Below, piece after piece: positions 1 to 9,600 of a DNA stretch of 34,364 bases. The first letter of the stretch is position 1. Each line of letters opens with the position of its first letter. The notes below the pieces were generated by a model. It saw only the letters and a program-made list of their open reading frames with translations, was not told the DNA's origin and did no database searches. Origin of the DNA: Clostridium sp. (lineage in GTDB: Bacteria > Bacillota > Clostridia > Clostridiales > Clostridiaceae); contig JAAZDF010000107.1 of assembly GCA_012512905.1 (NCBI GenBank), positions 1 to 34,364 on the forward strand, read 5' to 3'. A program made the position numbers and the translations under genes.

Positions 1-2
1 TC

Positions 3-1001
3 ATGGACAGAATGGATTTTAACCAAGCAGTAATGAGAGTAAAAGTCCTTGAAAAAAGACTCCTTTCAAGAGCTAGAGTTGAAAGAATGATTGAAGCAAA
101 AGATGTTTCAGAAGTGTACAGAATACTACAAGAAACAGAATACCAAGGATCATTTATAGGAGTAGAAAGCCCTTATGACTATGAGGTTTTACTAAATAAT
201 GAGTTAAAAAGAGTTTATGATTTAATGGATGAATTAACAGGTGAAAAGGTTATAACTGATATTATATCTTTAAGATATTTTTACCATAATTTAAAGGTTA
301 TGATAAAAGAATATGCTCAAGACAGTAAACTTGATAGTTTGTATGTGGATTTTGGATACGATATTAAAGCTATTAAAAGTGCTTTTTTATCAAATAACTA
401 TGAAAATGTAGATCCTATTGTTGAAAAAGCTCTTAAAGAAACAAAAAAAGTTTATGAGGAGACAGATGACCCTCAAAAAATTGATATTATTTTAGATAAG
501 TATTATTTTATTCATTTAAATAAACTTGTTGAAAATGTTGATATTCCTTTGTTTTTAAATTATGTAAAAGATTTAATTGACTTTACAAACATAAAAACTT
601 TACTTAGAGTAAGAAAACTTGGAAAGGACATTAGATTTTTAGAAGAAGTATTAGTACCAGGTGGTAATATATCTCTTCAAAAAATATCCCTTTCGATAAA
701 TGATGATTTAGATACAATATCAGAGAAATTTGAAGATGAAAAAATAGGGCCTAAGATTGTACTTGGAATTAAATCTTTTAAAGAAACTAATAGATTATCG
801 GAGTATGAAAAAATCATGGATAATAGTTTAATGGATTTAAATGAAGAATCCAAAACTATAATTTTTGGACCAGAGCCACTTTTTTCTTATCTTTATGCAA
901 AAGAAACTGAAAATAAAATACTAAGAATGATAATGGTGTCTAAATTAAACAATCTCTCTCCAGAAATAATAAGAGAAAGGTTACGTGATTTATATGTATA
1001 A
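3..1001 (+). CDS. ntpC: V/A-type ATP synthase subunit C (5' end near window edge; true start may lie upstream)
   Basis: 332-aa ORF directly upstream of F, A, B and D subunit genes; helical V-ATPase subunit C/d-like protein; gene order typical of ntp operons. Confidence 0.85.
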   Translation: MDRMDFNQAVMRVKVLEKRLLSRARVERMIEAKDVSEVYRILQETEYQGSFIGVESPYDYEVLLNNELKRVYDLMDELTGEKVITDIISLRYFYHNLKVMIKEYAQDSKLDSLYVDFGYDIKAIKSAFLSNNYENVDPIVEKALKETKKVYEETDDPQKIDIILDKYYFIHLNKLVENVDIPLFLNYVKDLIDFTNIKTLLRVRKLGKDIRFLEEVLVPGGNISLQKISLSINDDLDTISEKFEDEKIGPKIVLGIKSFKETNRLSEYEKIMDNSLMDLNEESKTIIFGPEPLFSYLYAKETENKILRMIMVSKLNNLSPEIIRERLRDLYV

Positions 1002-1302
1002 GATTGGTGTAATAGGAGATAAAGATTCTATTTTAGCATTTAAAGCTTTGGGAATAGATGTATTTCCAGTTGTAAATGCTGAAGAAGCAAGAAGACAGGT
1101 GGACTCATTAGCAAGAGATAGATATGGAATTATATTTATAACTGAACAAGTAGCAGAATTAATTCCTGAAACAATTCAACGATATAATAATCAAATTGTT
1201 CCAGCTGTTATACTAATCCCGAATAATCAAGGGACACTTAATATTGGTATGGATAAAATTAATAAGAATGTAGAAAAAGCTATAGGTTCAAATATATTAT
1301 AG
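994..1302 (+). CDS. ntpF: V/A-type ATP synthase subunit F
   Basis: [26 protein letters not shown] is a typical subunit F N-terminus; ORF opens with GTG at 985 but ATG 994 is the likelier start; overlaps the stop of subunit C. Confidence 0.88.
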   Translation: MYKIGVIGDKDSILAFKALGIDVFPVVNAEEARRQVDSLARDRYGIIFITEQVAELIPETIQRYNNQIVPAVILIPNNQGTLNIGMDKINKNVEKAIGSNIL

Positions 1303-1315
1303 AAGGAGCGCTCTA

Positions 1316-3079
1316 ATGAAAGTTGGAAAAATTATAAAAGTATCTGGACCACTAGTTGTGGCTAAGGATATGGATGAAGCTAACATTTATGACGTAGTAA
1401 AAGTTTCAGATAGAAAGCTCATTGGCGAAATTATTGAAATGAGAGGCGATGAAGCTTCCATTCAGGTTTATGAAGAAACAACAGGAATAGGACCAGGGGA
1501 ACCAGTTTTTACAACAGGAGAACCTTTGTCAGTTGAACTAGGACCAGGCTTAATAGAAGCCATGTTCGATGGAATTCAAAGACCACTTAACGCCATAATG
1601 GAGCAAGCAGGAAATTATTTAACTAAAGGTGTAGAAGTACCTTCTTTAGATAGAGAAAGAATTTGGGAGTTTAATCCTACAGTTAAAGTCGGAGATAAGG
1701 TTTCAGCGGGAGATGTTATAGGAACCGTTCAAGAAACAAAAGTAGTACTTCATAAAATCATGGTACCTGTAGATGTTTCCGGAACTGTAACAGAAATCAA
1801 ATCAGGAAATTTCACAGTAGAACAGGTTGTTTGTACTTTAGATACAGGAAATGAGTTAACTTTAATGCAGAAATGGCCAGTTAGAAAAGGAAGATCTTAC
1901 GATCATAAGATTAATCCAGATGAGCCACTTGTTACAGGACAAAGAGTAATAGATACTTTTTTCCCTATAACAAAAGGTGGAACTGCTGCTATACCAGGTC
2001 CCTTTGGATCAGGTAAGACAGTTGTACAGCATCAACTAGCTAAATGGGCAGATGCTGAAATAGTTGTCTATGTAGGCTGTGGAGAGCGTGGTAATGAGAT
2101 GACAGACGTATTAATGGAGTTCCCAGAAATTATTGATCCTGATACAGGAGAATCATTAATGAAAAGAACTGTATTAATTGCAAATACATCCAATATGCCA
2201 GTTGCTGCAAGAGAAGCATCTATTTATACTGGAATTACAATTGCAGAGTATTTTAGAGATATGGGATATTCAGTTGCTATAATGGCTGATTCCACATCAA
2301 GATGGGCTGAGGCCCTTAGAGAGATGTCAGGTAGACTTGAAGAGATGCCAGGTGACGAAGGTTATCCAGCATATCTTGCTTCAAGAGCGGCAGATTTCTA
2401 TGAAAGAGCAGGTAAAGTTCAATGTCATGGAAGCGATAATAGAATAGGTGCCCTTACTATAATTGGTGCAGTATCCCCACCAGGTGGAGATATATCTGAG
2501 CCAGTTTCTCAGGCTACCCTTAGAATAGTAAAAGTATTCTGGGGACTGGATGCAGATCTTGCATATAGAAGGCATTTCCCAGCTATAAACTGGATGGATT
2601 CATATTCTTTGTATCAATCTAAAGTTGATGAGTGGATGGATTTAAATATAGATGAGAAATTTTCATCTAATAGAATTAAAGCAATGACTCTACTACAAGA
2701 AGAGTCAGCACTTGAGGAAATTGTAAGACTTGTAGGTAAAGATACTTTATCTGAAGATGATCAGCTAAAACTTGAAGTTGCAAAATCTGTCAGAGAAGAT
2801 TTTTTAATGCAAAATGCGTTTCATGATCAAGATACATATGCTTCTTTGGATAAGCAGAATCTAATGCTTGATATGGTACTTCATTTTTATGATGAATCTA
2901 AAAGAGCATTAGTAAATGGAGTTTATTTAAATGAACTTATGGCACTAGATGTTAGAGATAGAATTGCTAGAGCAAAATATCTTGAAGAAGATGATATAAA
3001 TTCAATAAAAGACATAAATAAAACTATTACAGAAAGTATAGATAAACTTATAGACAAAGGAGGTCTCCTAAATGCTTAA
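1316..3079 (+). CDS. ntpA: V/A-type ATP synthase subunit A (catalytic)
   Basis: 587 aa; Walker [56 protein letters not shown]. Confidence 0.98.
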   Translation: MKVGKIIKVSGPLVVAKDMDEANIYDVVKVSDRKLIGEIIEMRGDEASIQVYEETTGIGPGEPVFTTGEPLSVELGPGLIEAMFDGIQRPLNAIMEQAGNYLTKGVEVPSLDRERIWEFNPTVKVGDKVSAGDVIGTVQETKVVLHKIMVPVDVSGTVTEIKSGNFTVEQVVCTLDTGNELTLMQKWPVRKGRSYDHKINPDEPLVTGQRVIDTFFPITKGGTAAIPGPFGSGKTVVQHQLAKWADAEIVVYVGCGERGNEMTDVLMEFPEIIDPDTGESLMKRTVLIANTSNMPVAAREASIYTGITIAEYFRDMGYSVAIMADSTSRWAEALREMSGRLEEMPGDEGYPAYLASRAADFYERAGKVQCHGSDNRIGALTIIGAVSPPGGDISEPVSQATLRIVKVFWGLDADLAYRRHFPAINWMDSYSLYQSKVDEWMDLNIDEKFSSNRIKAMTLLQEESALEEIVRLVGKDTLSEDDQLKLEVAKSVREDFLMQNAFHDQDTYASLDKQNLMLDMVLHFYDESKRALVNGVYLNELMALDVRDRIARAKYLEEDDINSIKDINKTITESIDKLIDKGGLLNA

Positions 3080-4460
3080 AGAATATAAAACAGTAACAGA
3101 GGTCGTTGGACCACTTATGGTTGTTGAAGGAGTCTCTGGAGTGAAATTTGAAGAGCTTGTGGAGATAGAACTTCAAACGGGTGAAATCCGAAGAGGTAGG
3201 GTTCTTGAAATTGATGGAGATAAAGCAATGGTCCAACTTTTTGAAGGATCAACAGGAATAAATTTAAAGGAAACAAAAGTTAGGTTTTTAGGTAAGCCTT
3301 TGGAGCTTGGAGTTTCAGATGGTATGATAGGTAGAGTTTTTGATGGTATGGGTAGACCTAAAGATGGTGGACCAGAGATTATACCTGAAGAAAGAAAAGA
3401 TATAAATGGACTTCCTATAAACCCTGTTGCAAGAGATTATCCTTCTGAATTTATTCAAACAGGAGTTTCTGCAATTGATGGTTTAAACACACTAGTTCGA
3501 GGTCAAAAGTTACCTATATTTTCTGGTTCTGGACTTCCACACGCAGATCTTGCAGCTCAAATTGCTAGGCAAGCAAGAGTTGTAGGAGATGGTGAGAAAT
3601 TCGCAGTAGTTTTCGGTGCTATAGGAATTACTTTTGAAGAAGCACAGTTCTTTATAGATGATTTTACTAAAACTGGTGCTATAGACAGAGCAGTTCTTTT
3701 TATGAACCTAGCAGATGATCCTGCAATAGAAAGAATTGCAACACCTAGAATGGCTTTAACATGTGCAGAGTATTTAGCATTTGAGAAAAACATGCATGTA
3801 CTTGTTATACTAACTGACTTAACTAATTATGCAGAAGCATTAAGAGAAGTTTCAGCAGCTAGAAAAGAAGTTCCAGGAAGAAGAGGTTACCCAGGTTATC
3901 TTTATACTGACCTTGCAACACTGTATGAAAGAGCAGGTAGGATTAAAGGTAAGGGTGGATCAATAACACAAATACCAATTCTTACAATGCCTGAAGATGA
4001 TAAGACTCATCCTATACCTGACTTAACAGGTTATATAACAGAGGGACAAATTATATTATCAAGAGATTTATATAAGAGAGGAATAGAACCTCCAATTGAT
4101 GTTTTACCATCACTTTCTAGACTTAAGGATAAAGGAATAGGAAGAGGTAAAACTAGAGAAGATCACGCAGATACGATGAATCAAATATTCGCATCATATG
4201 CAACAGGTAAAGAAGCTAAAGAACTTGCAACTATACTTGGAGAATCTGCACTATCAGATACTGATAAAGCTTATGCAAAATTCTCGGATGTCTTTGAAGA
4301 AACTTATGTAAACCAAGGTTATAATACAAATAGAGAAATAAATGATACTTTAAATATTGGATGGGATCTATTATCTATTCTTCCAGTAAATGAGCTTAAA
4401 AGAGTTAGAGATGAATATTTAGAGAGGTATTTGCCGGAGAAGGTAAAAGGAGATGATTAG
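3072..4460 (+). CDS. ntpB: V/A-type ATP synthase subunit B
   Basis: 462 aa; [67 protein letters not shown]. Confidence 0.98.
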   Translation: MLKEYKTVTEVVGPLMVVEGVSGVKFEELVEIELQTGEIRRGRVLEIDGDKAMVQLFEGSTGINLKETKVRFLGKPLELGVSDGMIGRVFDGMGRPKDGGPEIIPEERKDINGLPINPVARDYPSEFIQTGVSAIDGLNTLVRGQKLPIFSGSGLPHADLAAQIARQARVVGDGEKFAVVFGAIGITFEEAQFFIDDFTKTGAIDRAVLFMNLADDPAIERIATPRMALTCAEYLAFEKNMHVLVILTDLTNYAEALREVSAARKEVPGRRGYPGYLYTDLATLYERAGRIKGKGGSITQIPILTMPEDDKTHPIPDLTGYITEGQIILSRDLYKRGIEPPIDVLPSLSRLKDKGIGRGKTREDHADTMNQIFASYATGKEAKELATILGESALSDTDKAYAKFSDVFEETYVNQGYNTNREINDTLNIGWDLLSILPVNELKRVRDEYLERYLPEKVKGDD

Positions 4461-4462
4461 CT

Positions 4463-5125
4463 ATGGCTAAACTTAATGTTAATCCAACAAGAATGGAGTT
4501 AACAACCCTTAAAGAAAGACTAGAGGTAGCAACGCGTGGTCATAAACTTTTAAAAGATAAGCAAGATGAGCTTATGAGGCAATTTATAAATATGATAAGG
4601 CTTAATAAAAAGCTTAGAGAACAGGTAGAAAAAGAATTAGGAAGTTCCTTTAATGATTTTTTAGTAGCTAGTGCTATTATGAGTCCGGAATTCCTAGAAG
4701 AATCAGTTGTTTTTCCAAAGGAATCTGTTTCTGTAGATATTAAAAAAAGAAATATCATGAGTGTAAATGTTCCTGTTATGAATTTTAAAAGAAAACTTGA
4801 AGATGATCCTGGTAGCATATATCCATATGGTTTTTCACAAACTTCATCTGAACTTGATGACGCTATATCAGATTTATATTCTATAATGCCAAAACTTTTA
4901 GAACTTGCTGAAATAGAAAAAAGCTGTCAACTTATGGCAGATGAAATCGAAAAAACAAGAAGAAGAGTTAATGCTTTAGAATATAGAACAATTCCAGAGC
5001 TTGAAGAAACCATTAAGTTTATAAGAATGAAACTTGATGAAAGCGAAAGAAGTACGATAACAAGACTTATGAAAGTTAAAGATATGCTAGAAAAAGCAGA
5101 GAGTAAAAAAAATGAAGTTATATAA
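4463..5125 (+). CDS. ntpD: V/A-type ATP synthase subunit D
   Basis: 220-aa coiled-coil protein starting [37 protein letters not shown]. Confidence 0.97.
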   Translation: MAKLNVNPTRMELTTLKERLEVATRGHKLLKDKQDELMRQFINMIRLNKKLREQVEKELGSSFNDFLVASAIMSPEFLEESVVFPKESVSVDIKKRNIMSVNVPVMNFKRKLEDDPGSIYPYGFSQTSSELDDAISDLYSIMPKLLELAEIEKSCQLMADEIEKTRRRVNALEYRTIPELEETIKFIRMKLDESERSTITRLMKVKDMLEKAESKKNEVI

Positions 5126-5129
5126 ATAT

Positions 5130-5156
5130 AAATAGCCCTATGTGGGGCTATTTTAC
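5130..5156 (+). terminator. Rho-independent terminator of the V-ATPase operon
   Basis: AATAGCCC-tatgtg-GGGCTATT followed by TTACTTT just after the subunit D stop codon. Confidence 0.8.
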
Positions 5157-5309
5157 TTTATATTATAATTTTCAAATGTTTATTTGTAAATTTAAATATA
5201 TAACAGAATAAGCTTGAATAAATAAGATGACTAGTGTTATTATACATTTAGTGAACTAGGTGAATAAGATACTCAATAAAAAAGAGTAGTTTTAAATTGG
5301 AGGTAATTT

Positions 5310-5552
5310 ATGAAAGATAATATATTAAAGTTTAAAGATCAGGAAGGAAATACTATAGAGTTAGAATTAGTAGCAGAGCTTTATGTTAATAAAAATAAAT
5401 ATGTAGTGCTTGCACCATTGGATGAAAATGCTGAAGATGAATATATTTATAGAGTAGATTTAGATAAAGACGGAAATAAAGAATGGAATATTATTGAAGA
5501 AGATAAAGAGTTTTTAGAAGTAAAAAAAGAATACAAAAAATTATTATACTAG
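5310..5552 (+). CDS. DUF1292 family protein
   Basis: 80-aa acidic protein; LKFKDQEGNTIELELVAELYVNKNKYVVLAPLDE resembles DUF1292; RBS ggagg upstream. Confidence 0.75.
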   Translation: MKDNILKFKDQEGNTIELELVAELYVNKNKYVVLAPLDENAEDEYIYRVDLDKDGNKEWNIIEEDKEFLEVKKEYKKLLY

Positions 5553-5565
5553 AGAAGGTGCACAT

Positions 5566-5943
5566 ATGGATAAAGATATTATATATAATTATTTAGAAGA
5601 AACAAAAATATTAGATATTGATATATTAGAAGAAACATCTAGTTATGTTGTTATTAGAGGATATTATGATTTTGATGATGATACCTTGGAAAATATAAAA
5701 GATGACTTTTCTAAAGATAGGTATGATGAGGCTTTTGCTCATGAGTTTCATGAATATATAAAAAGATCCCTCGAAGATATAATAGTGGAGAAATTAGATG
5801 AAAGTATAGCAGAGTTTATAGATGAAGGAATTGACGTGAGTTATTTACTTTTGGAAATTTTATCAGAGAGCTATGATAGTCTAGGTATCATTATGTCTTT
5901 TTCTATAGGGGAATTTGACATAGACTTAGCAGAATATATATAA
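5566..5943 (+). CDS. Hypothetical acidic protein
   Basis: 125-aa ORF with RBS-like agaagg upstream of ATG 5566; 13 nt after the DUF1292 gene; family not recognised. Confidence 0.6.
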   Translation: MDKDIIYNYLEETKILDIDILEETSSYVVIRGYYDFDDDTLENIKDDFSKDRYDEAFAHEFHEYIKRSLEDIIVEKLDESIAEFIDEGIDVSYLLLEILSESYDSLGIIMSFSIGEFDIDLAEYI

Positions 5944-5962
5944 TCTGTTAATCTTTATAATC

Positions 5963-5990
5963 TTGAATATTGCTTAATATATGATATAAT
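5963..5990 (+). promoter_or_regulatory. Sigma-A-like promoter for the 6S RNA candidate
   Basis: TTGAAT (5963-5968), 16-nt spacer, TATAAT (5985-5990). Confidence 0.6.
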
Positions 5991-5996
5991 AAGATT

Positions 5997-6200
5997 AACA
6001 GAATCCTGAGATGTGCGTATCGCCTATTTTTTTCAACCTACATAATGAATCCGGGATCTCCAACAACAATAAATGATATCGGGCTTTAGGGTCTAACGAC
6101 CTATTCCTAGGACAGAAGAAGATAGTATTTTATTTGACGGGAACCCACCTGCAAAGAGCGGGTATTGATTCTAATAGGAAACGGCATTTTTGGGAGGTTT
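5997..6200 (+). ncRNA. ssrS: 6S RNA (SsrS) candidate
   Basis: About 200-nt non-coding transcript. 5' arm CCTGAGATGTGCGT can pair with 3' arm ACGGCATTTTTGGG, as in 6S RNA closing stems. Internal arms (gacgggaacccacctgc...gcgggtattgattc) and promoter fit a 6S-like RNA. Confidence 0.68.
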
Positions 6201-6212
6201 AAAAAGTTATGG

Positions 6213-6243
6213 TTGCTCTGCATATATGCAGAGCAATTTTTAT
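6213..6243 (+). terminator. Rho-independent terminator after the 6S RNA candidate
   Basis: Perfect palindrome TTGCTCTGCATATATGCAGAGCAA (6213-6236) followed by TTTTTATTTT. Confidence 0.8.
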
Positions 6244-6259
6244 TTTAGGAGGTAATATA

Positions 6260-6427
6260 ATGACTCATGATGAACTTGTTTCAAGAATAAATGAGCTAAC
6301 AAAAATTTCTAAAGAGCGAGATCTTACAAAAGAAGAACAGGCTGAAAGAAAAATTTTAAGAGATGATTACATAGGGAGAGTTAAAAGAAACCTCAGATCT
6401 TCTCTTGAAGGAATAAAAAAGAAATAA
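6260..6427 (+). CDS. DUF896 / UPF0291 family protein (YnzC-like)
   Basis: MTHDELVSRINELTKISKERDLTKEEQAERKILRDDYIGRVKRNLRSSLEGI is DUF896-like; RBS aggaggt at 6247; the listed upstream start (6209) lies in the terminator hairpin. Confidence 0.9.
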   Translation: MTHDELVSRINELTKISKERDLTKEEQAERKILRDDYIGRVKRNLRSSLEGIKKK

Positions 6428-6441
6428 AGGAGGAAGTTTAA

Positions 6442-7377
6442 ATGTCCGTTAGAATACTTGATATTATAGAAAATTTTGACTTAGAGGTGCTAGCAGAAGG
6501 TAAAGACAATAATGAAGTAACTATAAATGATATTAATAGACCTGGACTTCAACTTGCAGGTTTTTATAATTATTTTGCTAAAGATAGAATACAAGTAATA
6601 GGAAAATCTGAATGGAGCTTTCTAGATGAGCTTATACCTGCATTAAGAGAAAAAAGAATAGAAAAATTTTTAAGTTATGATATTCCTTGTGTAATATTAA
6701 CAAGAGACCTATTCTTGCATGATGAAGTTTATGAAGCAGCAGTCAAAAATAATAGATGGGTTTTAAGGACAAAACTTTCTTCAACATCTTTTATATCAAG
6801 AATAACTATGTATCTTTCTCACGGACTTGCTCCAGAAACAAGGGTTCATGGCACTCTTGTCGATATATATGGAATGGGAGTACTAATTACAGGTGTAAGT
6901 GGTATAGGAAAAAGTGAAGCCACGTTAGAGCTTATTAAAAGAGGTCATAGACTTATTACCGACGATGCTGTAGATATTAAAGCTATAGATGAAATGCTTG
7001 TTGGAAGCTGCCCGGAGATTACTTTTGGAATGATGGAAGTTAGGGGACTTGGGATAATAGATGTTTCAGCATTATATGGTTTATCAAGTGTAATAGCAGA
7101 AAAAGAGATTGATATGATTATAGAACTTGAAAATTGGGATGACAATGGAGACTACGATAGACTTGGAACTGATGAATATGCAGATATACTAGGCGTGGAT
7201 ATTAAAAAAATTATTCTTCCTGTGAAAAGTGGAAGAAATATAGCCATAATTATAGAAGCTGCAGCAGCTAATTTTAGGTATTTAGGCCTATCAGGGGCTT
7301 CACCTTCGGATCTAATAGATGAAAGAATTCAAGATGTAGCAAAAAGAAGAGAACTAAACTCTAGTAATGATAAATAG
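6442..7377 (+). CDS. hprK: HPr kinase/phosphorylase
   Basis: 311 aa; P-loop GVSGIGKSEATLELIKRGHRLITDD and EVRGLGIIDVSALYG. Confidence 0.97.
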   Translation: MSVRILDIIENFDLEVLAEGKDNNEVTINDINRPGLQLAGFYNYFAKDRIQVIGKSEWSFLDELIPALREKRIEKFLSYDIPCVILTRDLFLHDEVYEAAVKNNRWVLRTKLSSTSFISRITMYLSHGLAPETRVHGTLVDIYGMGVLITGVSGIGKSEATLELIKRGHRLITDDAVDIKAIDEMLVGSCPEITFGMMEVRGLGIIDVSALYGLSSVIAEKEIDMIIELENWDDNGDYDRLGTDEYADILGVDIKKIILPVKSGRNIAIIIEAAAANFRYLGLSGASPSDLIDERIQDVAKRRELNSSNDK

Positions 7378-7460
7378 GGTATTTCACTTTTCTTGTATTT
7401 AGTATGGATATAATCTATAATAAGTATAACATTCTAATCATTCTAAATAGAGGTGAAAAA

Positions 7461-7898
7461 ATGAATATAAAAAATATAGATGTATACCTTAGAGAAAAGG
7501 GAGTTAAACCCTCATATCAAAGAAAAAGAATTTTTGAATATTTAAATGACAATCACGACCATCCGACTGTTAATGATATTTATGACGCTTTAAAAGATGA
7601 GATACCAACGTTAAGTAAAGCTACAGTATATAATACAACAAATCTTTTTATAGAACATCAACTAATTGAAATAGTGCCTATAGATGCTAATGAGATTAGG
7701 TTTGATATATACAATCCCAAAGAACATGGACATTTTAAATGTACAGAGTGCAATAAAATATATGATTTTAGTATAAATACATCTATTACAGGTGTATCTG
7801 ATGACTTAAAAGGGTTTCAAGTAGATGAAGAGATATACAATGTGAAGGGAATATGCAAATATTGCATTAAAGATTTAAAAGAAAATAATAATAATTAA
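7461..7898 (+). CDS. Fur family transcriptional regulator (PerR-like)
   Basis: VKPSYQRKRIFEYL, HPTVNDIYDAL, SKATVYNTTNLF, HGHFKCTECNKIYDF, CKYC; RBS aggtg at 7451 supports ATG 7461. Confidence 0.93.
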   Translation: MNIKNIDVYLREKGVKPSYQRKRIFEYLNDNHDHPTVNDIYDALKDEIPTLSKATVYNTTNLFIEHQLIEIVPIDANEIRFDIYNPKEHGHFKCTECNKIYDFSINTSITGVSDDLKGFQVDEEIYNVKGICKYCIKDLKENNNN

Positions 7899-7934
7899 TA
7901 TAAATTAATATAAATAAAAATTCATATAAATAAG

Positions 7935-7970
7935 AAAAAGGTAAGATACTTTAGGATATCTTACCTTTTT
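7935..7970. terminator. Bidirectional terminator between convergent fur-like and PHP genes
   Basis: AAAAAGGTAAGATA-ctttagga-TATCTTACCTTTTT; A/T tracts on both sides. Confidence 0.85.
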
Positions 7971-7976
7971 ATATTT

Positions 7977-8798
7977 TCATATGAAATTATTTAAAAATGG
8001 TTCTAAGTCTTCTTTTTTATATTTTACTGATGATAAGTAGCCATGATTCTTGTCATTTGGAATCCCATGGAAATCCGAACCAGCAGTTATATATAAATTT
8101 CTATTTTTCGTTTCTTTTAGATATTTCTCAGTTTCCTCTTTAGTGTTTAAGAAATAATAACATTCAACTCCATCGAAATCATATTTTAATAAATCATTTA
8201 TTGAGTTGTTTTGATATATAACAGGATGAGCAAGAATAACTATAGCACCGTTGTTTTTTAGTAAGCTTATACCTTCTTCTATTGTTAAGTTTATATTTGG
8301 AATATATGCAGGACTTTCTCTTGACAAGTATTTGTCGAATAATTGGCTGTGACTGATATTTGGAAACAATAAATTTATTTCAGATGCAATATTTGCTCTT
8401 GTAATGCTACCTTTTGATTTTTTTCTAAGATATTTGTAATCTATGTCAATACCAAAATATTTTTCAAGTAAATTTAAAATATTTTTCGTTCTATTATTCC
8501 TAAATTCGTCAAGCTCATCTAGTGTGTTTAAAAAGGATTTATTTTTATAACCATCATTAACAAAATATCCTAATATATGTATACTTTCTCCATTTCTATG
8601 AGTTGTAAGCTCTATTCCTGGAATATATTTGATATTACTTGCTTCCATGATGGGCTCTATCAAATTGTGAGCTTTTACAGTATCGTGATCTGTTACGGAT
8701 ACTAAATCAAGTTTTTCTTTTATAATTAATTCAGATAGCTGCCTTGGACTAAGTTTACCGTCAGAGAAATTAGTGTGACAATGTAGTTCTATTTTCAT
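7977..8798 (-). CDS. PHP domain metal-dependent phosphoesterase (TrpH/YciV-like)
   Basis: IELHCHTNFSDGKLSPRQLSELIIKEKLDLVSVTDHDTV; later ILAHP and AGSDFHG metal-binding motifs. Confidence 0.92.
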   Translation of the reverse strand: MKIELHCHTNFSDGKLSPRQLSELIIKEKLDLVSVTDHDTVKAHNLIEPIMEASNIKYIPGIELTTHRNGESIHILGYFVNDGYKNKSFLNTLDELDEFRNNRTKNILNLLEKYFGIDIDYKYLRKKSKGSITRANIASEINLLFPNISHSQLFDKYLSRESPAYIPNINLTIEEGISLLKNNGAIVILAHPVIYQNNSINDLLKYDFDGVECYYFLNTKEETEKYLKETKNRNLYITAGSDFHGIPNDKNHGYLSSVKYKKEDLEPFLNNFI

Positions 8799-8878
8799 AA
8801 TTCACCTCATAAGTTATTATACACATATTCTATCATATAGAAGGAAAAATTTAGAAAAGCTAGTATTTTGACTGTATA

Positions 8879-8907
8879 TTGTAAACAATGGCACCTATCA
8901 TTATAAT
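8879..8907 (+). promoter_or_regulatory. Sigma-A-like promoter in intergenic region
   Basis: TTGTAA (8879-8884), exactly 17-nt spacer, TATAAT (8902-8907). Confidence 0.5.
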
Positions 8908-9030
8908 AACCGGCTAAAGAAGCCTGGTTTCTAGTTAGACGCCAATGCTGAGTCTATACAAGCAATTAACCTTGTTATATTTGCTCTAGTCTAAGAAGGT
9001 CTAAAGGATGATTTAGGATACCATACAAAA
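8908..9030 (+). ncRNA. Candidate structured RNA or 5' leader of unknown class
   Basis: No ORF. Successive local stems: AACC-GGC/GCC-t-GGTT (8908-8930), TAGAC/GTCTA around GACGCCAATG (8936-8956). Locally less AT-rich than its surroundings and placed directly after a promoter. Confidence 0.35.
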
Positions 9031-9248
9031 AAATATTTTTGTTCAAAACACTCAAAACATAAGTTTTTGGATATCATGCTTTATGTTACTAGTTTTAAAG
9101 TTTAAAATATATATTTTAAAAACATATTATATTGTGAAATTTGCTGAAGCTAAAGCAATTAATAGGCATGAACTTGAAAGTTGTTTTAATTACATTTTAA
9201 TTAATAAGTAGTATATTTTATTTAGCTTAAAAAAAGGAGGGGATAGGC

Positions 9249-9578
9249 ATGGGGAGTAATAGTTTATTAAAGTTTATATTTACTATTGTTATACTAGTGC
9301 TTGTAGGTCCTCCTTTATTTATAATTATAGGATCTTTTATTATGTCATTAATTTTTGTGTTAGTAATACTACTTGTATTAGCTCTTTCTCTCATATCTTT
9401 ACCTATATTACTTTTTATATCCCCCTCATCTTTGGCACTTGGCGTTCCAACTCTTGCATTATTATTCTTTGGAATAGCTGCTTTATCACTACTTGTATTT
9501 TTGATTTCACTTATTATTAAATGTATAGGATGGTTTGGCAGATTAGTTTTAAATATAATGAGAAGATTTTTAGGTTAA
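9249..9578 (+). CDS. Small multi-pass membrane protein of unknown function
   Basis: 109-aa highly hydrophobic ORF with strong RBS aaggagggg; 22 nt upstream of the DUF4097-like gene. Confidence 0.75.
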   Translation: MGSNSLLKFIFTIVILVLVGPPLFIIIGSFIMSLIFVLVILLVLALSLISLPILLFISPSSLALGVPTLALLFFGIAALSLLVFLISLIIKCIGWFGRLVLNIMRRFLG

Positions 9579-9600
9579 TAATCTTAGGAGAAAATAAAAA

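Noticed and set aside
2381-4818. Minus-strand ORFs 2381-2575, 3048-3236, 3557-3793 and 4540-4818
   Set aside because: Shadow ORFs wholly or mostly inside strongly supported V-ATPase genes, with low-complexity products and no RBS or recognisable domain.
6945-7145. Minus-strand ORF antisense to hprK
   Set aside because: Antisense to a conserved gene; Ser/Ile-rich product typical of AT-rich shadow frames.
8908-9030. M-box Mg2+ riboswitch at the GACGCCAATG motif
   Set aside because: Only one short motif matches; the GTTAGGTGAGGCTCC start and GCTGCTGCCC/GTGCTAAAGCTCTAC elements are absent and there is no Mg2+ transporter downstream.
9135-9212. Short GTG-initiated frame (VKFAEAKAINRHELESCFNYILINK) before the 9249 gene
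   Set aside because: About 25 codons, no RBS, no recognisable homology; likely chance or debris.
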